A DNA stretch of 64,000 nt from Luteipulveratus flavus. GTDB taxonomy: Bacteria; Actinomycetota; Actinomycetes; Actinomycetales; Dermatophilaceae. The stretch is from positions 1 through 64,000 of the forward strand of contig NZ_JAROAV010000008.1 of NCBI RefSeq assembly GCF_029439465.1. Direction: 5' to 3'. Of this stretch, positions 34,617-43,558 are shown piece by piece (the stretch's first letter is position 1; each line of letters begins with the position of its first letter). Position numbers and translations under genes: made by a program. The notes beneath the pieces were generated by a model. It did not search any database. It saw nothing but the letters and a program-made list of their open reading frames with translations, and was not told the origin of the DNA.

Positions 34617-36239
34617 ATGAGCAATGCTGCCCTGCCCTCGGACGACGCCCCGGACCTGCGCACCACCGCGGGCCGGCTGGCGGATCTGCACCAGCGCAAC
34701 GACGAGGCGGTCCACGCCGGCTCGGCGCGCGCGGTCGAGAAGCAGCACGCCAAGGGAAAGCAGACCGCGCGCGAGCGGATCGAGCTGCTGCTGGACGAGG
34801 GCTCCTTCGTCGAGATGGACGAGCTGGCCCGGCACCGCTCCACCAACTTCGGCCAGGAGTCGCACCGCCCGTACGGCGACGGCGTCGTCACCGGCTACGG
34901 CACCGTCGACGGGCGTACGGTCTGCGTCTTCTCCCAGGACTTCACCGTCTTCGGCGGGTCGCTGGGCGAGGTGTTCGGCGAGAAGATCGTCAAGGTGATG
35001 GACCTCGCCGCCAAGATCGGCTGCCCGGTCGTCGGCATCAACGACTCCGGCGGCGCCCGCATCCAGGAGGGCGTGGTCGCGCTGGGTCTCTACGCCGAGA
35101 TCTTCCGCCGCAACGTCCACGCCTCCGGCGTCGTCCCGCAGATCTCCCTGGTCATGGGCCCGTGCGCCGGCGGCGCCGTCTACTCCCCCGCCATCACCGA
35201 CTTCACCGTGATGGTCGACCAGACCTCGCACATGTTCATCACCGGCCCGGACGTCATCAAGACGGTGACGGGCGAGGACGTCGCGTTCGAGGACCTCGGC
35301 GGCGCCCGGGCGCACAGCACCAAGTCGGGCGTGGCGCACTACATGGCCTCCGACGAGGCCGATGCCATCGGCTACGTCAAGGAGCTGCTCTCCTACCTGC
35401 CCTCGAACAACATGGACGAGCCGGTCGTCTACGACGTGGACGTCGAGCTGGAGATCACCGACGCCGACCGCGAGCTCGACACCCTCGTCCCGGACTCCCC
35501 GAACATGCCGTACGACATCGTCACGGCGATCGAGCACGTGCTGGACGACGGCGAGTTCCTGCAGACCCAGGAGCTGTTCGCCCCGAACATCGTCACCGGC
35601 TTCGGCCGCGTCGAGGGCCGCCCGGTCGGGGTCGTGGCCAACCAGCCGATGCAGCTCGCCGGCACCCTGGACATCAACGCCTCCGAGAAGGCCGCCCGGT
35701 TCGTGCGCACCTGCGACGCGTTCAACGTGCCGGTGCTGACCTTCGTCGACGTGCCGGGGTTCCTGCCCGGCACCGACCAGGAGTGGGGCGGCATCATCCG
35801 GCGCGGCGCCAAGCTGCTGTACGCCTACGCCGAGGCAACCGTGCCGCTGGTCACCGTCATCACCCGCAAGGCGTACGGCGGCGCGTACGACGTCATGGGG
35901 TCCAAGCACCTGGGCGCCGACATCAACCTGGCGTGGCCGACAGCGCAGATCGCGGTCATGGGCGCCCAGGGTGCGGCGAACATCCTCTACCGCAAGCAGA
36001 TCGCGGCGGTCAGCGAGGAGACCGGCGGCGACCAGGCCGCGATCGAGGCCCGACGCCAGGAGCTGATCCAGCAGTACGAGGACATGCTCGCCAACCCGTA
36101 CATCGCGGCCGAGCGCGGCTACGTCGACTCGGTCATCCCTCCGTCCTACACCCGCACGTACGTCGTCAAGGCGCTGCGCGCGCTGCGGACCAAGCGAGAG
36201 ACCCTGCCCCCGCGCAAGCACGGGAACATCCCGCTGTGA
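34617..36239 (+). CDS. accD5: Acyl/propionyl-CoA carboxylase beta subunit (AccD5-like)
   Basis: A 540-residue carboxyltransferase of usual length. The two crotonase-like halves carry the oxyanion-hole motifs [17 protein letters not shown] and [29 protein letters not shown] and [18 protein letters not shown] are typical of propionyl-CoA carboxylase. It transfers CO2 from carboxybiotin on an AccA3-type alpha subunit to propionyl-CoA, giving methylmalonyl-CoA. The alpha subunit is not in this window. The epsilon gene follows by GTGA overlap. It is likely leaderless. Confidence 0.93.
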   Translation: MSNAALPSDDAPDLRTTAGRLADLHQRNDEAVHAGSARAVEKQHAKGKQTARERIELLLDEGSFVEMDELARHRSTNFGQESHRPYGDGVVTGYGTVDGRTVCVFSQDFTVFGGSLGEVFGEKIVKVMDLAAKIGCPVVGINDSGGARIQEGVVALGLYAEIFRRNVHASGVVPQISLVMGPCAGGAVYSPAITDFTVMVDQTSHMFITGPDVIKTVTGEDVAFEDLGGARAHSTKSGVAHYMASDEADAIGYVKELLSYLPSNNMDEPVVYDVDVELEITDADRELDTLVPDSPNMPYDIVTAIEHVLDDGEFLQTQELFAPNIVTGFGRVEGRPVGVVANQPMQLAGTLDINASEKAARFVRTCDAFNVPVLTFVDVPGFLPGTDQEWGGIIRRGAKLLYAYAEATVPLVTVITRKAYGGAYDVMGSKHLGADINLAWPTAQIAVMGAQGAANILYRKQIAAVSEETGGDQAAIEARRQELIQQYEDMLANPYIAAERGYVDSVIPPSYTRTYVVKALRALRTKRETLPPRKHGNIPL

Positions 36240-36451
36240 CCCGCGAGGAGCAGGCGCCCACCCCGAGGCTGCAGGTCGTGCGCGGCGACGCCTCGCCCGA
36301 GGACATCGCCGCCGTGCTCGCCGTGCTGTCCGCGGCGGGCGAGCCCGCGGCACCGCCGGCGCCGGTGCGCTCCCGGTGGGGCCGGCCGCAGATGCGGATC
36401 GGCGTGCGCGCCTCCCCGGACGGCTGGCTGCGGTCGGGTCGGCCCGGCTGA
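36236..36451 (+). CDS. accE5: Acyl-CoA carboxylase epsilon subunit
   Basis: A 71-residue protein in the usual AccE5 place. [20 protein letters not shown] is the N-terminal epsilon motif, a Pro/Ala linker follows, and the end [12 protein letters not shown] matches the family's tryptophan-containing tail. Epsilon subunits stabilise the alpha-beta complex of actinobacterial acyl-CoA carboxylases. It overlaps accD5 by 4 nt with a GTG start, so subunit synthesis is coupled. Confidence 0.88.
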   Translation: MTREEQAPTPRLQVVRGDASPEDIAAVLAVLSAAGEPAAPPAPVRSRWGRPQMRIGVRASPDGWLRSGRPG

Positions 36452-36480
36452 CCTGCCCTCGGCGGCGGTGCCGTGCCCCG

Positions 36481-36518
36481 TGTCTCATTCTCGGTAACTC
36501 GTAGTTATCTCTGAGACA
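36481..36518. promoter_or_regulatory. Nested inverted repeats upstream of the TauE/SafE gene
   Basis: Outer arms TGTCTCA (36481-36487) and TGAGACA (36512-36518) are perfect inverted repeats. Inside, GGTAACT and AGTTATC around CGT (36493-36509) form a second imperfect palindrome with a centre 1.5 bp away. It is unusually A/T-rich for this window and lies 67 nt before the start codon. A repressor site is likely; the protein is unknown. Confidence 0.5.
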
Positions 36519-36585
36519 GCATCCTGTTATCGTCCGGCGGGCGAGGTCCTCCTCGCTCCCTGTCGGCACGACCAGGAGTACGTCC

Positions 36586-37500
36586 ATGCGCAAGCTCGTC
36601 CTGCTCGCCCTCGTGGGCCTCGGCGCCCAGCTCGTCGACGGCAGCCTCGGCATGGCGTACGGCGTCACGTCGACCACGCTGCTGCTGGCCATCGGGACCA
36701 ACCCGGCCGCCGCCTCGGCCACCGTCCACCTCGCCGAGATCGGCATCACCCTGGTCTCCGGCGCCTCGCACTGGAAGTTCGGGAACGTCGACTGGCCGGT
36801 CGTGCTCAAGATCGGTGTCCCGGGAGCCGTCGGCGCCTTCGCCGGGGCGACCTTCTTGTCCAACCTCTCGACCGAGACCGCCGAGCCGATCATGTCGCTG
36901 GTGCTGCTCGCGCTCGGCGTGTACGTCCTCACCCGGTTCACCCTCTGGGGGCTGCGGACCAGCAACCTGGGCAAGCCGCTGCGCAAGCGGTTCCTCAGCC
37001 CACTCGGCCTGGTCGCCGGCTTCGTCGACGCGACCGGTGGCGGCGGCTGGGGGCCCGTCGGCACGCCCGCGATCCTCAGCTCCGGCCGCCTGGAGCCGCG
37101 CAAGGTGATCGGCTCGGTCGACACGGCCGAGTTCCTGGTCTCCATCGCCGCCAGCATCGGCTTCCTCGCCGCGCTCGGCTCCAAGGGCATCGACTTCGGC
37201 TGGGTCGCCGCGCTGCTGATCGGCGGCGCCGTCGCGGCGCCCGTCGCGGCCTGGCTGGTCCGCCACATCCCGCCGCGCATCCTCGGCTCCCTGGTCGGCG
37301 GCATCATCATCGTCACCAACTCCCGGACGCTGCTGAAGAGCGACTGGATCGACGCCGCGGACGGCACGCGGTACGCCGTCTACGCCGTGCTCTACGCGGT
37401 CTGGGCGGCAGCGGTCGCGTACTCGGTGCGGGCCTGGCGCCGCAGCGAGGCCGTCGCGCCGTCGCCGTCGCCGTCGGAGCAGGAGACGGTCAGCGCCTGA
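36586..37500 (+). CDS. TauE/SafE family sulfite/sulfonate exporter-like permease
   Basis: A 304-residue membrane protein with about eight helices in two repeats. ALVGLGAQLVDGSLGMAYGV and the second-repeat GLVAGFVDATGGGGWGPVG are the paired TauE/SafE motifs. Such proteins move sulfite, sulfoacetate or similar anions. AGGAG lies 8 nt before the ATG. A two-part inverted repeat upstream suggests dedicated control. It overlaps the convergent MOSC gene by 11 nt; both may relate to sulfur handling, but that is inference. Confidence 0.87.
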   Translation: MRKLVLLALVGLGAQLVDGSLGMAYGVTSTTLLLAIGTNPAAASATVHLAEIGITLVSGASHWKFGNVDWPVVLKIGVPGAVGAFAGATFLSNLSTETAEPIMSLVLLALGVYVLTRFTLWGLRTSNLGKPLRKRFLSPLGLVAGFVDATGGGGWGPVGTPAILSSGRLEPRKVIGSVDTAEFLVSIAASIGFLAALGSKGIDFGWVAALLIGGAVAAPVAAWLVRHIPPRILGSLVGGIIIVTNSRTLLKSDWIDAADGTRYAVYAVLYAVWAAAVAYSVRAWRRSEAVAPSPSPSEQETVSA

Positions 37501-38161
37501 CGTTCCGCCGCCGCCGGACGGTGCGCTCGAGCGCGGCGTGCTCGTCCGGCACCAGCACCCCGGCGGCGAGCACCTCGTCCGCAGCGTCCAGGTCGCCCAT
37601 GAAGGCCCCGAGCGCGACCGGGACCGTGATGTCGTGGTCGGCCCGCGACACGACGGCGACCTCGTCGCCGGTCGTGATCCGCCCGGGGGTCTCGACCGCG
37701 AGGTAGGCACCCGATCGTCCGTGCGCCGCGAAGGTCTTCACCCACCCGCGCTCCCCCATCCGGGCGGCGAAGGTCGAGCACGGGATCCGCGGACCGGTCA
37801 CCACCACGACCACCTCCGGGCCGATCCGCCAGCGGTCGCCGATGCGAGAGGCGTCGACGTCGTACCCCACGGTCGTGAGGTTCTCCCCGAAGGTGCCGCT
37901 CGGCAGGTCGCGCCCGAGCCGGGCCTCCCAGGCGTCGAGCTCCTCGCGGGCGAAGGCGTACAGGGCCTGGGTCGAGCCGCCGTGGTGGCGACGGTCGCCG
38001 ATGAAGTCGCCGACGGCTCCGCTGCCCTCGCCGCCGTGCTTGGGCCCCGGATCGCGCACGTCGACGTGCTCGACGGGGTGCTTGCCGATGCCCGTCGGGA
38101 TGCGCTTGCCCTGGGACGTCGGCTGCGGGGAGCCGACGTTCACCGAGATCACCTGAGGCAT
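37490..38161 (-). CDS. MOSC domain protein (YiiM-like)
   Basis: A 223-residue MOSC protein. SVNVGSPQPTSQGKRIPTGI opens the family, GTFGENLTTVGYD is the central motif, and VTGPRIPCSTFAARMG carries the conserved cysteine. YiiM-type proteins bind molybdenum cofactor and are linked to reduction of N-hydroxylated compounds; activity here is inferred. The ATG at 38161 begins the domain although the frame is open far upstream. Its 3' end overlaps tauE by 11 nt. Confidence 0.85.
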   Translation of the reverse strand: MPQVISVNVGSPQPTSQGKRIPTGIGKHPVEHVDVRDPGPKHGGEGSGAVGDFIGDRRHHGGSTQALYAFAREELDAWEARLGRDLPSGTFGENLTTVGYDVDASRIGDRWRIGPEVVVVVTGPRIPCSTFAARMGERGWVKTFAAHGRSGAYLAVETPGRITTGDEVAVVSRADHDITVPVALGAFMGDLDAADEVLAAGVLVPDEHAALERTVRRRRNVRR

Positions 38162-38181
38162 GGCCCTACGGTACGACCGGT

Positions 38182-38859
38182 TCACGCCGGCCGAGGGATC
38201 GCGGCGAAGACCGACTGCCCGAACCACCCCGCGACCCGGCGACGGACGTCGGCCGGTGCGTCCACCTGCAGGGCGCCGGACCGCACCGCGTCGGCCCACG
38301 AGCGGTCCCCGCGCCACACCTGGGTGAGCGTCCGCAGGCTGGTCTCCAGGTGGGCGGCGGACTCGAAGCCGGGGTCGTAGTCGCAGATGTCGACCTCCCC
38401 GGACGTCACGCACACCCACCAGCGCGACACCGGGGCCGCGACGTCCGCGAACCGCAGCGAGACGACCGTCCGGCCGGCGGGCCACTCCTGCGTCGGCAGC
38501 GTCCGCCGGACGTCGAACATGAGCAGGTGCGGGTCGAGGTCGGCCTCGCCGAGGTAGCCGACCCACCGGACGCCCCAGGCGCCGAGGGCCTCGACGACCG
38601 GCCGCAGCTCCTCGCCGCACGCCGTCAGGACGTACGTCACGTGCCGGCCGTCCGCGCGTCGCTCGATCACGCCGGCGCGCTCCAGGGTCCGCAGCCGCTT
38701 CGACAGCAGCGCGGGCGACATGCGCGGGTTGCCCCGGCGCAGCTCGTTGAAGTGGGTGCTGCCCAGCATCAGCTCGCGCACCACCAGCAGCGTCCAGCGC
38801 TCGTCCAGCACCTCCATCGCCTTGGCCACCGGGCAGAACTGTCCGTACGACGACGCCAT
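38182..38859 (-). CDS. HxlR family transcriptional regulator with C-terminal domain
   Basis: A 225-residue regulator. Residues 1-~105 are the HxlR winged helix: FCPVAKAMEVLDERWTLLVV with the conserved Cys, HFNELRRGNPRMSPALLSKR, LRTLERAGVI. The next ~120 residues resemble the SCP2/alkyl-sulfatase-type lipid-binding fold found behind some actinobacterial HxlR proteins, and may bind a ligand. GAGGAGG precedes the ATG at 38859. It is divergent from a methyltransferase gene and has repeated CCAGTACA sites upstream. The Cys may make it redox- or aldehyde-responsive, as in the family. Confidence 0.85.
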   Translation of the reverse strand: MASSYGQFCPVAKAMEVLDERWTLLVVRELMLGSTHFNELRRGNPRMSPALLSKRLRTLERAGVIERRADGRHVTYVLTACGEELRPVVEALGAWGVRWVGYLGEADLDPHLLMFDVRRTLPTQEWPAGRTVVSLRFADVAAPVSRWWVCVTSGEVDICDYDPGFESAAHLETSLRTLTQVWRGDRSWADAVRSGALQVDAPADVRRRVAGWFGQSVFAAIPRPA

Positions 38860-38881
38860 GGCGCCACCTCCTCGTGACCCT

Positions 38882-38931
38882 CCAGTACACGCCCGCGGCG
38901 GTCGCGACCACCAGTACAGATCTGGAACTGG
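38882..38931. promoter_or_regulatory. Candidate HxlR operators between divergent genes
   Basis: CCAGTACA occurs at 38882-38889 and 38911-38918, 29 bp apart, close to three helical turns. The second copy is part of a near-palindrome at 38911-38931 with CCAGT/ACTGG arms around CAGATCTG. The position between regulator and methyltransferase genes suggests binding by the HxlR protein. Confidence 0.5.
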
Positions 38932-38989
38932 CCGCCGACCCGACGACGCAGGACGGTGGTCGTGAGAGGCACAGACCTGGGAGGGCGCC

Positions 38990-39808
38990 ATGACCGACAC
39001 CATCACCGACAAGAACCTCAAGGCTCGACACCGTGCCATGTGGGCGTCGGGCAACTACCCCGCCGTCGTCGACGACGCCGTCGGACCGCTGGGCCCGATC
39101 CTGGTGCGAGAGATGCAGATTCGCGCGGGCGAGCGCGTCCTGGACGTCGCCGCCGGTTCGGGCAACGCGTCCGTCCCGGCGGCGCTCGCCGGGGCGGAGG
39201 TCGTGGCCAGCGACCTGACACCCGAGCTGTTCGATGCGGGGCGCCGGGCCGCAGCGGAGCAGGGAGCGACGCTGAGCTGGGAAGAGGCCGACGCCGAGGC
39301 GCTGCCGTACGAGGACGCGTCGTTCGACGTCACGCTGTCCTGCCTGGGCGTCATGTTCGCCCCGCACCACCAGGCGGCCGCCGACGAGCTGCTGCGGGTC
39401 ACCCGGCCGGGCGGGCGGATCGGCCTGCTCAGCTGGACGCCGGAGGGCTTCATCGGCCGGATGTTCGCGACCATGAAGCCGTACGCGCCGCCCCCGCCCT
39501 TGGGAGCGCAGCCGCCCCCGCTGTGGGGCTCGCCGGACCACGTCCGCGAGCTGCTGGGCGAGCGGGTCGAGGACCTCTCCGCCCGGCGGGAGCGGCTGAG
39601 CGTCGACCACTTCACGTCCGGAGCGGACTTCCGCGACTACTTCAAGCGTGTGTACGGGCCCACGATCGCGGTCTACCGCTCGCTCGGGGACGATGCCGAG
39701 CGGGTCGCCGAGCTGGACCAGGCCCTGGCCGCGCTCGGCCAGGAGCGCGATCTGGGCGGGGGTCGGATGGAGTGGGAGTACCTGCTGGTGACGGCGCGCC
39801 GGCGGTGA
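38990..39808 (+). CDS. Class I SAM-dependent methyltransferase
   Basis: A 272-residue methyltransferase. RVLDVAAGSGNASVPAALAG is the SAM-binding motif I; EEADAEALPYEDASFDVTLS covers motif post-II, and VTRPGGRIGLLSWTPEGF motif III. It resembles UbiE/Coq5-like or small-molecule methyltransferases. GGGAGG lies upstream of the ATG. It is divergent from the HxlR regulator, its probable controller. The substrate is unknown. Confidence 0.85.
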   Translation: MTDTITDKNLKARHRAMWASGNYPAVVDDAVGPLGPILVREMQIRAGERVLDVAAGSGNASVPAALAGAEVVASDLTPELFDAGRRAAAEQGATLSWEEADAEALPYEDASFDVTLSCLGVMFAPHHQAAADELLRVTRPGGRIGLLSWTPEGFIGRMFATMKPYAPPPPLGAQPPPLWGSPDHVRELLGERVEDLSARRERLSVDHFTSGADFRDYFKRVYGPTIAVYRSLGDDAERVAELDQALAALGQERDLGGGRMEWEYLLVTARRR

Positions 39809-39856
39809 GCGACGGCGCTCGGCGTCAACCGGGTGGCCGCACCCGATCGGCGGCCC

Positions 39857-39862
39857 TACAGT
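39857..39862 (+). promoter_or_regulatory. -10 element of a leaderless promoter for the DUF885 gene
   Basis: TACAGT ends 7 nt before the GTG at 39870. The same hexamer precedes scoA and the GtrA gene. Confidence 0.6.
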
Positions 39863-39869
39863 CCGGGGA

Positions 39870-41564
39870 GTGACCGACACCACAACCACCAGGACGCCCA
39901 CGGCCGTCGACGCGATCGCCGACCGCTACCACGAGGCGGCGCTCGCCCTCAGCCCAATCGGCCAGACCTACCTCGGGATCCCGGGCCACGAGACCGAGCT
40001 CGACGACTTCTCCCCCGCCGGCCACGAGGCCCACGCCACCCTGCGCGCGGGCGTGCTGCGCGACCTCGACGCCGCCGAGCCCGTCGACGACGTCGACCGG
40101 GTGACGATCTCGGCGATGCGCGACCGCCTCGGCCTCGCGCAGGAGACGCACGAGGCCGGCATCGACATCGCCGACCTGAACGTCATCGCCTCGCCGCTGC
40201 AGGAGATGCGCGACGTCCTGGACCTGATGCCGACCGACACCGACGAGCACTGGTCGCACATCGCCGGCCGTCTCCGGGCCATGCCGGCGGCACTCGACCA
40301 GTGGTTCGAGTCGCTGCACGCCGGCGCCGAGCGCGGCATCGTGAGCGCGCGCCGCCAGGTCGAGGCCTGCATCCAGCAGACCGTCGACCACACCGCCGGC
40401 GACGGGTACTTCGCCACCCTCGTCAGTGGCGCCCGGGTGGACGGCAACGACCTCGACGAGTCCGTCCGCGCCGACCTGGAGGCGGCGGCGGGCGAGGCCT
40501 CCGCGGCGTATCGCGCGGCCGGCGAGCGCCTGCGGGACGAGCTGCTGGCCAAGGCTCCCGAGTCGGACGGCTGCGGCCGGGAGATCTACCCCCTCCACTC
40601 GCGCCGGTTCCTCGGCGCGGCCGTCGACCTGGAGGAGACCTACGCGTGGGGGCAGGAGGAGCTGGCCCGCATCACCGAGGAGATGCAGCGCGTCGCCGAG
40701 CAGATCAAGCCCGGCGCGAGCGTCAAGGAGGCCATGCAGGCCCTCGACGCGGACCCGGCCTACCAGCTGCACGGCACCGACGCCCTCAAGGCGTGGATGC
40801 AGGAGAAGGCCGACGAGGCGATCGCCGAGCTCGGCGGGACCCACTTCGACATCCCCGTCCCGGTGCAGACGATCGAGTGCATGATCGCGCCGACCCAGTC
40901 CGGCGGCATCTACTACACCGGCCCCAGCGAGGACTTCTCCCGGCCCGGTCGGATGTGGTGGTCGGTGCCCAAGGGGGTCGAGCAGTTCGGCACCTGGCGC
41001 GAGCTGACGACGGTCTACCACGAGGGCGTGCCCGGGCATCACCTCCAGGTCGCCCAGACCATGTACCGCTCGGAGCTGCTGAACTCCTGGCGCCGGATGG
41101 ACGCCTGGACCTCCGGTCACGGCGAGGGCTGGGCGCTCTACGCAGAGCGGCTGATGGACGAGCTCGGTTACCTCGACGACCCCGGCAGCCGGCTGGGCAT
41201 GCTCGACGGTCAGTCGCTGCGCGCCGCCCGCGTCGTGCTCGACATCGGGGTGCACTGCGGGTTCGAGGCGCCGGCGGAGGTCGGCGGTGGGTCCTGGACG
41301 TACGACAAGGCGTGGCAGTTCCTGAACGCCCACGCCGACATGGCCGAGGGGTTCCTGCGCTTCGAGCTGGACCGCTACCTGGGCTGGCCGGGCCAGGCGC
41401 CGTCGTACAAGATCGGCGAGCGGCTGTGGATGCAGCTGCGCCAGGAGCTGCAGCAGCGCGAGGGCGACGCGTTCGACCTGAAGGCGTTCCACCGTCGCGC
41501 GCTGGACATCGGCGGCGTCGGCCTCGACACACTGCGGGAGGCGCTGCTGCGGCCGACCTCCTGA
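39870..41564 (+). CDS. DUF885 family metallopeptidase-like protein
   Basis: A 564-residue DUF885 protein of normal length. It is mostly helical, with TVYHEGVPGHHLQ (His384, Glu385, His390, His391) and DAWTSGHGEGWALYAERLMDE with Glu419 as the third candidate ligand. This HE-x(4)-H plus distant GE pattern suggests a zinc peptidase. No signal peptide is visible, so it should be cytosolic. Family members are mostly uncharacterised. Start GTG at 39870 fits both the conserved N terminus and the leaderless -10. Confidence 0.85.
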   Translation: MTDTTTTRTPTAVDAIADRYHEAALALSPIGQTYLGIPGHETELDDFSPAGHEAHATLRAGVLRDLDAAEPVDDVDRVTISAMRDRLGLAQETHEAGIDIADLNVIASPLQEMRDVLDLMPTDTDEHWSHIAGRLRAMPAALDQWFESLHAGAERGIVSARRQVEACIQQTVDHTAGDGYFATLVSGARVDGNDLDESVRADLEAAAGEASAAYRAAGERLRDELLAKAPESDGCGREIYPLHSRRFLGAAVDLEETYAWGQEELARITEEMQRVAEQIKPGASVKEAMQALDADPAYQLHGTDALKAWMQEKADEAIAELGGTHFDIPVPVQTIECMIAPTQSGGIYYTGPSEDFSRPGRMWWSVPKGVEQFGTWRELTTVYHEGVPGHHLQVAQTMYRSELLNSWRRMDAWTSGHGEGWALYAERLMDELGYLDDPGSRLGMLDGQSLRAARVVLDIGVHCGFEAPAEVGGGSWTYDKAWQFLNAHADMAEGFLRFELDRYLGWPGQAPSYKIGERLWMQLRQELQQREGDAFDLKAFHRRALDIGGVGLDTLREALLRPTS

Positions 41565-41627
41565 GGTGAGCGAGCCGCCCGGCCACGGCCCGGGCGGCCG
41601 CGCCTGCCCCGGTGCAAGGATGGCGAC

Positions 41628-43544
41628 GTGCACGTGGCGATCCCGATCCTGCTGCTCGCGGCCACCGTCGTGGTCGTGGCCACGGCGTGCCGTCGCGTCG
41701 GCCTGTCCGCGCCCCTCGTGCTCACCGCGCTGGGGGCGGCCGCGTCCTACCTGCCGTGGGTCCCGCTGCCGTTCGCGGTCGAGCCCGAGGTCATCCTGCT
41801 CGGGTTCCTCCCGCCGCTGCTGTTCGCGGCTGCCTCGCAGACGTCGCTGATCGACCTCAACCACAACCGTCAGCAGATCCTGTCGCTGTCGGTGTTCCTC
41901 GTGCTGTTCACCGCCCTCGGAGTCGGCCTGGTGACGTGGCTGCTGCTGCACGGCTGGCTCGGGCTGGACGTCACGTTCCCCGCGGCCCTCGCCCTGGGCG
42001 GTGTGGTGGCGCCGCCGGACGCGGTGGCCGCGACCGCGGTCGCCCGGCGGATCGGCCTGCCCCGCCGCGTCGTGACGATCCTCGAGGGCGAGTCGCTGTT
42101 CAACGACGCCACCGCGCTGGTCACCGTCCGGACGTCGATCGCGCTGGTCGCGGGCGGTGCGACCGTCCTGACCGCGTCCCGAGACTTCCTGATCGCCGCG
42201 GTCGGCGGCGCGGTCGTCGGACTCGTGGCGTTCAAGGTGATCGCGTGGGTGCGGACGCACGTGACCGAGCCCGTCACCGACGTCGCCATCTCCTTCCTGT
42301 CGCCATGGCTGGCGTACCTGCCCGCGGAGGCCGTCAGCGCCGGCGGCGCGCACGGGTCCGGCGTCATCGCGGTCGTCGTCTGCGGGGTGCTGCTGGCCCA
42401 CGAGGCGCCCACGATCCAGACCGCCCAGTCCCGGGTGTCCGAGCGGATGAACTGGTCGACCATCCAGTTCCTGCTCGAGAACATGGTGTTCCTGCTCATC
42501 GGCCTGCAGACGCACACCATCGTCGACGCGGTCGTGAAGGACGAGAACATCGGGCTGGTCAACGCGCTGCTGGTCGGTCTCGCCGTGCTGGTCACGGTCA
42601 TCGTCCTGCGGCCGCTGTTCGTGATGCCGCTGGCGCTGCTGTGGAAGCTGCCGGTCAGCCGGGCCGACCCGCTGTCGATGCGCGAGGCGGCGATCATCTC
42701 CTGGGCCGGCATGCGTGGGGTGGTGACGCTGGCGGCGGCATTCCTGCTGCCGGCCGACTTCGCCCAGCGCGAGGCCCTCGTGCTCATCGCACTGATCGTC
42801 GCCGTCGGCACGCTGATCGTCCACGGCTTCTCGCTCGGCTGGCTCTCCCGCCGGTTGGACCTGCACGGTCCGGACCCACGCGAGGACGCGCTGCAGTCGG
42901 CCCAGGTGACCCAGGCGGCGGTCCGCGCCGGCCGCGCCGAGCTGGACCGCGTCCTGGAGGACCCCGACACACCGACGGTCCCCGAGGACATCGAGCAGGC
43001 GCTGCGCGCTCAGGCGGAGCGGCGGGCGAACATCGCGTGGGAGCGCCTCGGTGGTGGCCGCGACGACTCCGAGGCACCGACCGAGGCGTACCGGCGGCTG
43101 CGGACGGCGATGCTCCAGGCGGAGCGCACCAAGGTGTTGAAGATGCGCGACGCCGGGCACCTGGACCACACGGTCCTGCGCGCGGTGATGGACTCCCTCG
43201 ACGTCGAGGAGTCGATGATCGCGGCGGTCGGTGAGCGGCAGCAGAGCCTCGACGACCGGATGCTGCTGACCCCGGAGGAGCGCCAGGGCGGCTGCGAGGA
43301 CCTGCGCGACGCCTCCTCGTCGGTCAACCCGGAGACCTTCGACGAGTGTCCCGACTGCATCCGGGAGGGCACGACCTGGGTCCACCTGCGGCTGTGCCTC
43401 ACCTGCGGTCACGTCGGCTGCTGCGACTCGTCGGTGGCGCGGCACGCCACCCGCCACTACGAGGAGTCGGCCCATCCGGTCATGCGCTCGTTCGAGCCGG
43501 GTGAGGCGTGGCGCTGGTGCTTCAAGCACGAGCTGCTCGGCTGA
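41628..43544 (+). CDS. CPA1 Na+/H+ antiporter with C-terminal UBP-type zinc finger
   Basis: A 638-residue protein. Residues ~1-405 hold about 12 membrane helices of the CPA1/NhaP family, with ALGGVVAPPDAVAATAVARR (acid-bearing core), ILEGESLFNDATALV and WAGMRGVVTLAAAFLLP. A cytosolic helical region follows (~410-570). The last 66 residues have CPDC, LCLTCGHVGCCDSS, then HATRHYEES and AHPVM: a ubiquitin-hydrolase-type zinc finger (UBP). Bacteria lack ubiquitin, so the finger must bind another C-terminal tail or serve structure. It likely exchanges Na+ or K+ for protons. GTG start; the upstream -10 is weak (AAGGAT). Confidence 0.88.
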   Translation: MHVAIPILLLAATVVVVATACRRVGLSAPLVLTALGAAASYLPWVPLPFAVEPEVILLGFLPPLLFAAASQTSLIDLNHNRQQILSLSVFLVLFTALGVGLVTWLLLHGWLGLDVTFPAALALGGVVAPPDAVAATAVARRIGLPRRVVTILEGESLFNDATALVTVRTSIALVAGGATVLTASRDFLIAAVGGAVVGLVAFKVIAWVRTHVTEPVTDVAISFLSPWLAYLPAEAVSAGGAHGSGVIAVVVCGVLLAHEAPTIQTAQSRVSERMNWSTIQFLLENMVFLLIGLQTHTIVDAVVKDENIGLVNALLVGLAVLVTVIVLRPLFVMPLALLWKLPVSRADPLSMREAAIISWAGMRGVVTLAAAFLLPADFAQREALVLIALIVAVGTLIVHGFSLGWLSRRLDLHGPDPREDALQSAQVTQAAVRAGRAELDRVLEDPDTPTVPEDIEQALRAQAERRANIAWERLGGGRDDSEAPTEAYRRLRTAMLQAERTKVLKMRDAGHLDHTVLRAVMDSLDVEESMIAAVGERQQSLDDRMLLTPEERQGGCEDLRDASSSVNPETFDECPDCIREGTTWVHLRLCLTCGHVGCCDSSVARHATRHYEESAHPVMRSFEPGEAWRWCFKHELLG

Positions 43545-43545
43545 C

Positions 43546-43551
43546 TACGCT
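43546..43551 (+). promoter_or_regulatory. -10 element of a leaderless promoter for maf
   Basis: TACGCT ends 7 nt before the ATG at 43559; the box begins in the last base after the antiporter stop. Confidence 0.55.
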
Positions 43552-43558
43552 CTCGGGC

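Noticed and set aside
38882-38918. CCAGTACA pair as the start of a CRISPR-like or iteron array
   Set aside because: Only two copies, lying between regulator and target genes; an operator is simpler.
39825-43529. 1234-codon minus-strand open frame
   Set aside because: Long only because stop codons are rare at this GC; it covers two well-supported plus-strand genes (DUF885, antiporter).
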